6,210 nt of DNA from CAZEUZ01 sp964515805 (GCA_964515805.1 CAZEUZ010000187.1:1-6210); one strand, 5' to 3'; counted from the first letter of the stretch, positions 1-5,838 are shown. Made by a program: numbers and translations. The notes: generated by a model from the letters alone, not told the origin.

Positions 1-498
1 ATCACCACCTAATTGCTGGTATTCATGATGTGGTGACACCAACGGATCAAACTGATTCAAACCGTTATATCGGTAACTCGACCACGGATATTCTGATGGG
101 TGCTCTACCATATCCGCTCTCACAGGATTGAGTTCTATGTACCTCATACAGAGCAGTAGATAACGCTCTGAATCAATCAAGCTCGCTTTGTAACGGCCCT
201 CCCATAAAGTACCTGTTCGCTCGTAGGTATGGTTAAAATACTGAACATAATACCGCCCAAGCATTTGCATCATTTTTGAGATACCCTCCCCCAGTGAGGG
301 CGTCACCAACAAATGGACATGGTTGGTCATCAATACATAAGCATGAACAGCACATTGATGCTTTTTCGATGCATCACAAAGTTTGTTGCGAAAAAACTGA
401 TAATCCTCATCCGCATAGAACACCGGATCTCGATTATTTCCCCTCAAAATAACGTGCTGAGGTTCTCCCGGCTTGATAAACCTTGGTAGCCTTGCCAT
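1..498 (-). CDS. REP-associated tyrosine transposase (RAYT, Y1/IS200-like), C-terminus cut by window edge
   Basis: The frame reads without a stop from the ATG at 496-498 to the left edge (166 codons), so the C-terminus is missing. It encodes a Y1-type HUH transposase domain. The metal-binding HUH pair is H60-V-H62 in 'MTNHVHLLVTP'. The probable nucleophile is Y120 in 'RYIELNPVRA', and the family motif 'GTLWEGRYKASLI' lies at about 96-108. This pattern belongs to the RAYT branch of the IS200/IS605 transposases, single-copy domesticated enzymes linked to REP palindromes. The start is supported by AGAGGA (504-509) five bases before the ATG. The visible part shows no frameshift or stop, so the gene may be intact. 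RAYTs usually run to about 200 residues or more, so the missing tail is probably short. The domain assignment is firm; activity cannot be judged. Confidence 0.9.
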   Translation of the reverse strand, partial: MARLPRFIKPGEPQHVILRGNNRDPVFYADEDYQFFRNKLCDASKKHQCAVHAYVLMTNHVHLLVTPSLGEGISKMMQMLGRYYVQYFNHTYERTGTLWEGRYKASLIDSERYLLLCMRYIELNPVRADMVEHPSEYPWSSYRYNGLNQFDPLVSPHHEYQQLGGD

Positions 499-547
499 GT
501 TAATCCTCTGAGCAAGCAAAGCCTGAAGGTTATACCGATTGTACTGG

Positions 548-582
548 AAAATCAATCGAGTCTGACCCCATTCATTGATTTT
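548..582. repeat. Inverted repeat with GAGTCTGACCCC core, probable end of the RAYT element
   Basis: A perfect 9-base inverted repeat, AAAATCAAT (548-556) and ATTGATTTT (574-582), encloses a 17-base loop with the core GAGTCTGACCCC (559-570). I recall the core (GGGGTCAGACTC on the transposase strand) as a sequence often found just upstream of RAYT genes. It lies about 50 bases before the transposase start and between it and tRNA-Phe. A structured end that the single-strand transposase recognises is the simplest explanation, but that is inference. Confidence 0.5.
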
Positions 583-640
583 ATTAAACCTTTATCTTCA
601 AGGGTTTCAGGACGTTTTGGGATTACTTGGTATTGGGAAA

Positions 641-716
<76 letters not shown>

Positions 717-782
717 TTGTAGAAGTGTTTTTGGCCTTACTTATCATTGTCATTTTAATGACCAACACGCGACAAGGAACGT

Positions 783-811
783 ATTAAAACCGCTCAAGCG
801 TAAGTAGTCAA
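783..811 (-). promoter_or_regulatory. Candidate sigma-70 promoter for tRNA-Phe
   Basis: On the minus strand TTGACT (806-811, five of six to consensus) and TTTAAT (783-788, five of six) are separated by 17 bases. Transcription would begin near 776 and give a leader of about 60 bases before the mature tRNA-Phe. The site lies in the gap between hemJ and the tRNA, and no convincing terminator separates the two. Sequence match only. Confidence 0.45.
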
Positions 812-851
812 TACTGGCCAATTGATTTAACGTAATGTTTCTACCCAATAC

Positions 852-1286
852 TTACATCCACTGAGGTTTGATAACAACAAGCAACACGATAATAATGAGT
901 AATACAACTGGGAATTCGTTAAACCAACGGTAAAATATATGGGATCGCTTATTATTATCCGCACAGAATTGCTTCCAGTAGTAGATGCATAAATGATGGT
1001 AAATCACCAACACAATAACGCACGCACATTTTAACCAAAACCACGCCTGCTGCTGGTAGTAGGACCAATTATAACCAGCCAACCAAACGCCAAAAATCAA
1101 CGTAGCAATCATTGATGGCATACCGATACCGCGCAACAGTTTTCTCTCCATGATTTTAAATCGCTCTTTGCCAATCGTATCGCGTTGATCGCACATAGCG
1201 TGGTAAACAAATAGTCTTGGTAGATAGAAGAGTACGGCGAACCAGCAGACAACAGAAATAATGTGAAGAGATTTGATCCAGAGCAT
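852..1286 (-). CDS. hemJ: Protoporphyrinogen IX oxidase, HemJ family
   Basis: A 144-residue integral membrane protein, the usual HemJ length. HemJ oxidises protoporphyrinogen IX to protoporphyrin IX, the penultimate step of haem synthesis, in bacteria that lack HemG or HemY. Recognition rests on the N-terminus 'MLWIKSLHIISVVCWFAVLFYLPRLFVYHA' in overlapping parts: conserved H8, then WFA-LFYLPRLFVYHA (15-30). Further motifs are 'RFKIMERKL' (42-50), 'YHH' (96-98) and 'RSHIFYRWFNEFPV' (114-127). Four hydrophobic segments lie near 5-25, 53-72, 83-105 and 125-140. Position 18 is Val where many relatives have Gly in WFAGLFY. There is no clear Shine-Dalgarno sequence before the ATG. The 79-base gap to the DUF4130 gene upstream holds a candidate promoter, so hemJ probably has its own transcript. 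Some databases name this family CopD-like or UPF0093. Confidence 0.9.
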   Translation of the reverse strand: MLWIKSLHIISVVCWFAVLFYLPRLFVYHAMCDQRDTIGKERFKIMERKLLRGIGMPSMIATLIFGVWLAGYNWSYYQQQAWFWLKCACVIVLVIYHHLCIYYWKQFCADNNKRSHIFYRWFNEFPVVLLIIIVLLVVIKPQWM

Positions 1287-1327
1287 AGCGTGGGATAGCG
1301 TTCGAATAGTTTAATTAAAACTAGCTA

Positions 1328-1355
1328 AGGATACATAAGAATTCGGCTTCATCAA
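1328..1355 (-). promoter_or_regulatory. Candidate sigma-70 promoter for hemJ
   Basis: On the minus strand TTGATG (1350-1355) and TATCCT (1328-1333) are spaced by 16 bases, each four of six to consensus. A transcript would start near 1320 with a leader of about 35 bases. It lies wholly in the gap between the DUF4130 stop codon and the hemJ start. The match is modest. Confidence 0.3.
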
Positions 1356-1365
1356 TGTATTTTTC

Positions 1366-2229
1366 TCATTGATTGCGCAATTGCTGTTGGATGTTATGAA
1401 TGAAACGAGACTGCTTAGTTTTGTTCCATGCCGGTGTATTTTTTTGGGCGATCATACTATCAGTCTGTGCCTGTGCACTGCGGGTTAGCTCCGGAATCAA
1501 GGCGGCTTCGGGGAGATTGGTCCAGTATTTCTTGGGCATCTCCGATTGCATGGCTTTTAACTTTAGGCGGGCTGGGTTAAAAATATGTTGATAGTAAGTT
1601 AGCCATAATTGCTCCAGTTCATCTTCTATATTGGGTGGTTTTTTCAAACCTTCGGTAAAATACAGCTGCTTTAAATCCCAGTGGGCACAGGTATCAGGCG
1701 TTAGTATAGACCATTGGATATTGCTGAAACGTTTAACGAAAAAAGAAGCTTTTGACGGAACGATTAAATGTTCCGGCTCAAACCAGGCAACGTAGCGCGT
1801 GTTATTCTGATTCGGAACAGATTTGTCGTCTATAACTTCCTTAAAACGTACAAATGCCGCCATTTTATGGCAGTCGCGGTTGACGGCTTTTTGCATGGAC
1901 AGCAACTGCGATACATCCTCATCTATCGGACTACGAAGCAGTCGTTTATTTTCAAATAACAGCCGCCAGGCGACGCGATAGAGCAGTGGCCATCTACGTC
2001 GATCACGAAAGCAGCTAGCTTTCTCGGCAAGAGGATAAAAACTTTTGGGTAATTTCAACTCCGGATGAAGAATCGGTAAGTCTTTATGGTTGCTCGTAGA
2101 GGCGTTAGCAAAGAGTGATTGCTGCCGATCAGTTTCCCAGTTTATGTCTGTCGGCACAATCCCGCGTTGCAGCATAGCGCGCGCCTGTTTTCTCCATTGG
2201 GAGAAATTATCGATATCGATAGAAAACAT
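1366..2229 (-). CDS. DUF4130 protein (TIGR03915-type), partner of radical SAM putative DNA repair protein
   Basis: This 287-residue soluble protein matches what I recall of the TIGR03915/DUF4130 family, found next to the radical SAM protein encoded upstream. Landmarks in order are 'FSQWRKQARAML' (9-20), the basic-aromatic stretch 'RDRRRWPLLYRVAWRLL' (75-91), and 'HKMAAFVRFKEV' (121-132). Then come 'WFEPEHLIVP' (149-158), 'FFVKRF' with 'WSILTPD' (163-179), and the C-terminal block 'YYQHIFNPARLK' to 'KKYWTNLPEAALIPELTR' (212-250). The function is unknown; partnership in DNA metabolism is inferred from co-occurrence. In many bacteria the domain is fused to a UdgX-type uracil-DNA glycosylase domain. 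Here the protein ends after DUF4130, and no glycosylase is encoded in the window. It lies 88 bases downstream of the radical SAM gene with no convincing terminator or promoter between, so co-transcription is likely. The ribosome binding site is weak (GGAAGA, well upstream of the ATG). QQSLF at 36-40 is near a clamp-binding motif. Confidence 0.85.
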   Translation of the reverse strand: MFSIDIDNFSQWRKQARAMLQRGIVPTDINWETDRQQSLFANASTSNHKDLPILHPELKLPKSFYPLAEKASCFRDRRRWPLLYRVAWRLLFENKRLLRSPIDEDVSQLLSMQKAVNRDCHKMAAFVRFKEVIDDKSVPNQNNTRYVAWFEPEHLIVPSKASFFVKRFSNIQWSILTPDTCAHWDLKQLYFTEGLKKPPNIEDELEQLWLTYYQHIFNPARLKLKAMQSEMPKKYWTNLPEAALIPELTRSAQAQTDSMIAQKNTPAWNKTKQSRFIHNIQQQLRNQ

Positions 2230-2317
2230 AACGTTTATTACATTCTTCCGTGTGTGTTGAATTCATCTTTTTTCTGGATTCTGTGGCTAGGTTGCAAGAT
2301 GACTGTTAAATATTTCA

Positions 2318-3661
2318 CTAAAATAAACTGAGTTGTTGGTCATTGTTACGGATCCGTCGACTCGATAAACAGTGCCTTAAATTAGCTTGATCCAATTGGC
2401 GGTTGGCAGGATTGTGATCTAGAGTAGCGACAAAAGGGCCCACTTTTTTTACCGACAAACCACATTTCTTCAAATCGTCAAAGCGCAGCCGTCTGAACTT
2501 GCGCACCTGTAGAATGCGGTTAACGCCGATAGCACCGATGCCGGGAACGCGCAACAGTATCTCCTTGGCGGCACGATTGATGTCTACCGGGAACCAATCC
2601 CGATGACGCAGAGCCCACGCCAGTTTGGGATCGATATCTAAATCCAGCATACCGGCTTGATCTCCATCATCACTGTGATTTTCAGTGATTTCACTAACGT
2701 CAAAACCGTAAAAGCGCAGTAACCAGTCGGCCTGATAAAGACGATGTTCTCGCACCAGTGGCGGCGCTTGCGCCGGCAGCACACGGGTTGCATTAGGGAT
2801 GGGACTATAAGCCGAATAATAGACGCGCCGCATTTGATATCGCTGATAGAGATTGTATGACAAAGTCAGTATCTTGGCGTCGGACGAGTTATCTGCACCG
2901 ATAATCATCTGGGTACTCTGACCAGCGGGGGAATAGATAAAACCACTCATTCTTTGTTTTCTGCTAGATGAGTTGACACCAATACGCCTGCGGTTGCGGC
3001 GGCTCTCTTTTGATTCATCGATGTGCTCTTTTAACTGGCGCATGGATTGATGAATAGTGACCGGATTTTTCTCCGGCGCGTAGCGGGCGAGCGAGGCGTT
3101 AGAAGGCAGCTCGATATTAATACTGAGGCGATCAGCGTAGAGACCTGCCTGCCGCAGTAATTCAGTACTGGCTTCGGGAATAGTTTTCAAGTGGATATAG
3201 CCACGAAAATCTTCCTCGACCCGCAGTTTCTTCGCCACCATCACCAATTGCTCCATGGTGTAATCCGACGATTGAATAATCCCAGAACTCAAAAATAACC
3301 CTTCGATATAATTGCGTTTATAAAAACCGATAGTCAATTTGACCACTTCGTCGATACTGAAACGTGCCCGTTTGACTGGGCTTGAAACCCGATTGATGCA
3401 GTAGCTGCAATCGTAAATACAGAAATTGGTCAACAGTATCTTTAACAGTGAAATGCAACGCCCATCCGGTGCGTAACTATGGCAGATACCCATGCCCGCC
3501 GATGTTGAGCCAATACCTTTACTGCCCTGATTATGTTGTTTACCCTTTTGACTATCTCGCTTAATTGTTCCGCTGCTGGCGCAAGAGGCGTCATACTTAG
3601 CGGCATCCGCTAACACAGCCAGTTTCTCACTAAACTTTCTACGTTCTATTTTAGTTTCCAT
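2318..3661 (-). CDS. Radical SAM/helix-hairpin-helix protein, putative DNA repair or modification (TIGR03916-type)
   Basis: This 447-residue soluble protein has the radical SAM cluster motif C81-x3-C85-x2-C88 ('CIYDCSYC'), which would bind a [4Fe-4S] cluster and cleave S-adenosylmethionine. The N-terminal family signature 'LADAAKYDASCASSGT' spans 18-33, and more cysteines lie at 27, 60 and 69 before the motif. A helix-hairpin-helix DNA-binding motif sits near 362-400, with 'VPGIGAIGVNRIL' at 372-384. The last five residues (443-447) are QLSLF, the canonical beta sliding-clamp-binding motif. I assign it to the family annotated as putative DNA modification/repair radical SAM protein, linked to DUF4130 and UdgX. 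The reaction and substrate are unknown. It is the first gene of the pair with DUF4130, and a LexA box lies 35 bp before its ATG. No Shine-Dalgarno sequence is evident, but the start agrees with the family N-terminus. Family call firm; repair role inferred. Confidence 0.92.
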   Translation of the reverse strand: METKIERRKFSEKLAVLADAAKYDASCASSGTIKRDSQKGKQHNQGSKGIGSTSAGMGICHSYAPDGRCISLLKILLTNFCIYDCSYCINRVSSPVKRARFSIDEVVKLTIGFYKRNYIEGLFLSSGIIQSSDYTMEQLVMVAKKLRVEEDFRGYIHLKTIPEASTELLRQAGLYADRLSINIELPSNASLARYAPEKNPVTIHQSMRQLKEHIDESKESRRNRRRIGVNSSSRKQRMSGFIYSPAGQSTQMIIGADNSSDAKILTLSYNLYQRYQMRRVYYSAYSPIPNATRVLPAQAPPLVREHRLYQADWLLRFYGFDVSEITENHSDDGDQAGMLDLDIDPKLAWALRHRDWFPVDINRAAKEILLRVPGIGAIGVNRILQVRKFRRLRFDDLKKCGLSVKKVGPFVATLDHNPANRQLDQANLRHCLSSRRIRNNDQQLSLF

Positions 3662-3679
3662 TTTTTGATGTTTATTTCA

Positions 3680-3707
3680 TTGATGATTACTTTGTGCTGT
3701 ATATAAT
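3680..3707 (+). promoter_or_regulatory. Candidate plus-strand promoter overlapping the LexA box
   Basis: TTGATG (3680-3685) and a perfect TATAAT (3702-3707) are separated by 16 bases on the comM strand. The -10 element lies inside the LexA box, so this promoter would also be LexA-blocked. Its transcript would reach comM after a leader of about 150 bases. TATAAT could be a by-product of the A/T-rich LexA spacer, so confidence is low. Confidence 0.3.
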
Positions 3708-3714
3708 TACAGTA
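3695..3714. promoter_or_regulatory. LexA binding site (SOS box)
   Basis: TGCTGTATATAATTACAGTA contains the palindromic core CTGT-N8-ACAG (3697-3712) with an all-A/T spacer and the conserved outer TA on the right. It differs little from the E. coli consensus TACTG(TA)5CAGTA. It lies between the divergent radical SAM gene (ATG at 3661) and comM (ATG at 3864), 35 bp from the former. A minus-strand promoter candidate, TTGTAA (3726-3731), 17 bases, AATTAT (3703-3708), would have its -10 inside the box. LexA bound here would therefore block transcription of the radical SAM/DUF4130 pair until DNA damage. Confidence 0.85.
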
Positions 3715-3798
3715 TAAAGTAACATTTACAAAATATCATGTAAAAGGTCTGGCGCCGCCAAAGAGCAAGGGTAAAATTGCGAGACGTTGACGCCCAAC

Positions 3799-3827
3799 TA
3801 GACAGGCACTGGGTTTGGCAGTAAAGT
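3799..3827 (+). promoter_or_regulatory. Candidate proximal promoter for comM
   Basis: TAGACA (3799-3804, five of six) and TAAAGT (3822-3827, four of six) are spaced by 17 bases, with a predicted start near 3834. That gives a leader of about 30 bases before the comM ATG. It does not overlap the LexA box. It may be the normal comM promoter, leaving SOS control to the divergent genes. Sequence match only. Confidence 0.35.
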
Positions 3828-3863
3828 GAAATCAGCTTAAGAAATGTTTTGCAAGGAGGCATC

Positions 3864-5381
3864 ATGTCATTAGCTATTGTCAACACGCGCGCCAAGATAG
3901 GTATCGAGGCGCCGCCTGTCACCGTCGAAGTTCACTTGTCCAATGGCCTGCCGGGCCTCTCCATCGTCGGCCTGCCGGAAACCGCAGTTAAAGAAAGTAA
4001 AGACCGCGTTCGCAGTGCGCTTATCAACAGTCAATTTGAATTTCCCGCGCGCCGTATCACTATCAATCTGGCGCCCGCGGATATTCCCAAAGATGGCAGC
4101 CGCTTCGATCTTCCCATCGCCATTGGTATCTTAACGGCTTCTAATCAATTGCCGGCAAAATCTATCCACGGCCGCGAGTTTATCGGTGAGCTCGCACTCT
4201 CCGGCGAACTGCGCAGTATTATCGGAATATTGCCCGCCGCCATTGCCTGTGGTCGGCAGCAGCGTCAATTATTCGTGCCCACGGCTAACGCCGAAGAGGC
4301 AGCACTGAGCCAGACAACGGAAGTTTACGGCGCTGATAATTTATTGGCAGTTTGCGCTCACTTACAAAATCAAACACAACTGGCTACTACAGTCTTCTCA
4401 CCACCTCAAGTGATCGTAGACCTACTGGATCTTGAAGATGTTGTGGGGCAAATACTGGCAAAACGCGCCTTGGAAGTCGCTGCCGCAGGAGCGCATAATG
4501 TGTTATTTTACGGGCCACCCGGAACGGGTAAAACCATGCTCGCTACTCGCTTAGTCGGTATTTTACCGCCACTGACTAATACACAAGCGTTGGCTGTTGC
4601 CACCATTTATTCTCTCAGTGGTCAGGCTAAGCAACCTTGGCAATTGCCGCCCTACCGCACACCGCACCATACCGCCTCTGCCGTAGCGTTGGTGGGTGGC
4701 GGCAGCAAACCCAAACCCGGAGAGATTTCACTGGCTCATCATGGCGTGTTATTTCTCGACGAGCTACCCGAGTTTCAACGCAATGTATTAGAAGTATTGA
4801 GAGAACCATTGGAATCTGGCCAAATTAGCATTTCTAGAGCGAGTGCTCAGGTGAAATTCCCCGCCCAATTTCAACTGATTGCAGCGATGAATCCCTGCCC
4901 TTGCGGTTACTTAACCAGCCGTAACCCTCGTCATGTCTGCCACTGTACTGCCGATCAAGTGCGTCGCTATCGTCAAAAAATATCCGGCCCATTGTTAGAT
5001 CGCATCGATCTGCATGTGCCCGTCAACAATCTATCGGGCGCCGATCTGCAACAACTGCCTAAGGGCGAGACTACAACGACCATCAGACAGCGTGTATTGC
5101 AAGCCAGAGAGAGACAACAACAACGCCAACAAAAAACTAACGCCCAATTGACGCATAAAGACATCGAGCATTATTGCGTTATTGGAAAAAAAGAAAAAAC
5201 CCTACTCAATAACGCTATGGAAAAATTAGGCTTATCCGCCCGCGCCTACCACCGTATTTTAAAAACAGCGCGAACGCTGGCAGACTTGGCGGATGAAACA
5301 CATATTGGCAGCACTCATATCAGCGAAGCTATTGCTATGCGCAATTTTGATAGAAAGATCGCAAGCAAAGGCACGGGATAA
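3864..5381 (+). CDS. comM: ComM/YifB, AAA+ branch-migration helicase of natural transformation (Mg-chelatase-like)
   Basis: This 505-residue cytoplasmic ATPase is full length for ComM. In Vibrio and Acinetobacter ComM forms hexameric rings and drives branch migration, helping integrate incoming single-stranded DNA during transformation. An N-terminal Lon-like/ChlI domain (about 20-140) opens with 'VEVHLSNGLPGLSIVGLPETAVKESKDRV' in overlapping parts. Walker A is GPPGTGKT (217-224) and Walker B is VLFLDE (295-300). The cysteine cluster C345, C347, C359, C361 sits in 'NPCPCGYL' and 'HVCHCT'. A probable arginine finger is R380 in 'PLLDRIDLHV', and the Mg-chelatase C-terminal domain covers about 405-500. 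I chose ATG 3864 because AAGGAGG (3853-3859) precedes it closely and relatives begin MSLAIV. An in-frame TTG at 3849 would place the ribosome site inside the gene. It is divergent from the radical SAM gene. Presence of comM alone does not prove competence. Confidence 0.96.
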   Translation: MSLAIVNTRAKIGIEAPPVTVEVHLSNGLPGLSIVGLPETAVKESKDRVRSALINSQFEFPARRITINLAPADIPKDGSRFDLPIAIGILTASNQLPAKSIHGREFIGELALSGELRSIIGILPAAIACGRQQRQLFVPTANAEEAALSQTTEVYGADNLLAVCAHLQNQTQLATTVFSPPQVIVDLLDLEDVVGQILAKRALEVAAAGAHNVLFYGPPGTGKTMLATRLVGILPPLTNTQALAVATIYSLSGQAKQPWQLPPYRTPHHTASAVALVGGGSKPKPGEISLAHHGVLFLDELPEFQRNVLEVLREPLESGQISISRASAQVKFPAQFQLIAAMNPCPCGYLTSRNPRHVCHCTADQVRRYRQKISGPLLDRIDLHVPVNNLSGADLQQLPKGETTTTIRQRVLQARERQQQRQQKTNAQLTHKDIEHYCVIGKKEKTLLNNAMEKLGLSARAYHRILKTARTLADLADETHIGSTHISEAIAMRNFDRKIASKGTG

Positions 5382-5432
5382 GTATTTTTCAATAGCTGAT
5401 TAATAGCCAACTAGGATTTTCAATAGACTTAA

Positions 5433-5444
5433 TATACAATGCGC
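5433..5444 (+). promoter_or_regulatory. Candidate -10 and GC discriminator of the tRNA-Cys/tRNA-Leu operon
   Basis: TATACAAT (5433-5440) is followed at once by GCGC (5441-5444), the arrangement of a stable-RNA promoter with a GC-rich discriminator. No convincing -35 hexamer is found 16-18 bases upstream. Transcription would give a leader of about 65 bases before tRNA-Cys. The surrounding gap holds two copies of TTTTCAATAG (5386-5395 and 5417-5426), and no clear comM terminator. Confidence 0.3.
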
Positions 5445-5469
5445 TGCTGTTCCAGATACAGTCTACACA

Positions 5470-5491
5470 GTCCGTGTTTAGAAATACGGAC
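5470..5491 (+). other. Hairpin in the tRNA-Cys leader
   Basis: GTCCGTGTT (5470-5478) pairs with AATACGGAC (5483-5491) through nine pairs, one of them G-U, around a TAGA loop. No T-run follows, so it does not look like an intrinsic terminator. A second, overlapping stem, CGGACG with CGTCTG around GTT (5487-5501), excludes the first. A role in precursor processing is possible but unsupported. Confidence 0.4.
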
Positions 5492-5511
5492 GGTTCGTCT
5501 GAAACAATAGA

Positions 5512-5585
5512 GGCGCGGTGGCAGAGTGGTCATGCAGCGGACTGCAACTCCGTGTACGCCGGTTCGATTCCGACCCGCGCCTCCA
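5512..5585 (+). tRNA. tRNA-Cys (anticodon GCA)
   Basis: This 74-base cloverleaf has an encoded CCA end. The acceptor arm pairs GGCGCGG (5512-5518) with CCGCGCC (5575-5581). The discriminator base is U73, the main identity element of cysteine tRNA. Anticodon GCA is at 5544-5546, the anticodon stem is GCGGA with TCCGT, and the T-loop is TTCGATT. It is separated from tRNA-Leu by only five T residues (5586-5590), so both are surely cut from one precursor. It matches cysT of the E. coli glyW-cysT-leuZ operon. Confidence 0.98.
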
Positions 5586-5590
5586 TTTTT

Positions 5591-5678
5591 GCCCGGTTGG
5601 TGGAATTGGTAGACACACAAGACTTAAAATCTTGCGATCGTTTAGATCGTCCCGGTTCAAGTCCGGGACCGGGCACCA
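5591..5678 (+). tRNA. tRNA-Leu (anticodon UAA)
   Basis: An 88-base class II tRNA with encoded CCA and a long variable arm (stem around GATCG and CGATC-like halves near 5636-5650). The acceptor arm pairs GCCCGGT (5591-5597) with ACCGGGC (5668-5674), and the discriminator is A. The anticodon stem CAAGA/TCTTG holds the loop CTTAAAA with anticodon TAA at 5625-5627, which reads UUA and UUG. It corresponds to leuZ. An integrase gene begins 160 bases beyond its 3' end and points away, so the 3' half of this tRNA is the probable attachment site of an island. Confidence 0.98.
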
Positions 5679-5711
5679 CTTCACAGTTTTATCACATCCA
5701 ATATCGTCCAG

Positions 5712-5737
5712 AAATCTTTATAAAATAAGGATTTTTT
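5712..5737 (+). terminator. Probable intrinsic terminator of the tRNA-Cys/tRNA-Leu transcript
   Basis: AAATCTTTA (5712-5720) pairs with TAAGGATTT (5726-5734) through nine pairs including one G-U, with a five-base loop. The 3' arm runs into a T-tract that continues to 5737. It lies 33 bases after the tRNA-Leu CCA end. The stem is A/T-rich and so rather weak. If the island attaches within tRNA-Leu, this terminator belongs to the island. Confidence 0.4.
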
Positions 5738-5781
5738 ACTAAAGTTACTCCATTCCCGTCCAATAAAATCTGTTGCCATCC

Positions 5782-5838
5782 GGTGCTACTTGGTGCTACA
5801 TTTGGTGCTATCTTGGTTCAATTTATAAAAGTAGCACC
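5782..5838. repeat. GGTGCTA(C) repeat array before the integrase, with an inverted copy at its start codon
   Basis: GGTGCTAC occurs at 5782-5789 and 5792-5799, and GGTGCTAT at 5804-5811. The spacings of 10 and 12 bases put the copies on one face of the helix. An exact inverted copy, GTAGCACC, occupies 5831-5838 and abuts the integrase ATG. Such arrays are expected of arm-type integrase sites or of a regulator's operator. Which protein binds is inference. Confidence 0.6.
5824..5829 (+). promoter_or_regulatory. Candidate -10 element (TATAAA) of the integrase gene
   Basis: TATAAA lies ten bases before the integrase ATG. The only -35 candidates, TTTGGT or TTGGTG (5801-5807), are poor and overlap the third GGTGCTA repeat. 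A start near 5836 would make the mRNA almost leaderless. This fits the lack of a Shine-Dalgarno sequence and would let a repeat-binding protein repress the gene. Low confidence. Confidence 0.25.

Noticed and set aside
586..607. Hairpin AAACCTTT/AAGGGTTT as tRNA-Phe terminator
   Set aside because: On the tRNA-Phe strand one pair becomes C-A and no T-tract follows; on the other strand no gene ends there.
1351..1373. Inverted repeat ATCAATG/CATTGAT at the end of the DUF4130 gene as a terminator
   Set aside because: The stem has only 7 A/T-rich pairs and no T-run follows it on the minus strand.
3787..3792. TTGACG as a -35 element for comM
   Set aside because: No -10-like hexamer lies 16-18 bases downstream (the sequence there is TGGGTT).
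3778..3794. TGCGA half-site upstream of comM that might be a CRP-S (Sxy/TfoX-dependent) competence site
   Set aside because: The second half does not read TCGCA at a spacing of 6; only one half matches.
3849..3863. TTG start for comM giving five extra residues
   Set aside because: The AAGGAGG ribosome site would lie inside the coding region; ATG 3864 matches the ComM family start MSLAIV.
3707..3922. Minus-strand open frame of 71 codons across the comM 5' end
   Set aside because: It overlaps the LexA/promoter region and the start of comM antisense, with no recognisable protein.
5447..5461. CTGT...ACAG resembling a second LexA box before tRNA-Cys
   Set aside because: The spacer is 7 bases, not 8, and is not A/T-rich; LexA needs the exact half-site spacing.
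5429..5742. Short open frames on both strands across the tRNA genes
   Set aside because: They are translations of tRNA sequence, a common false prediction, and have no ribosome site or family resemblance.
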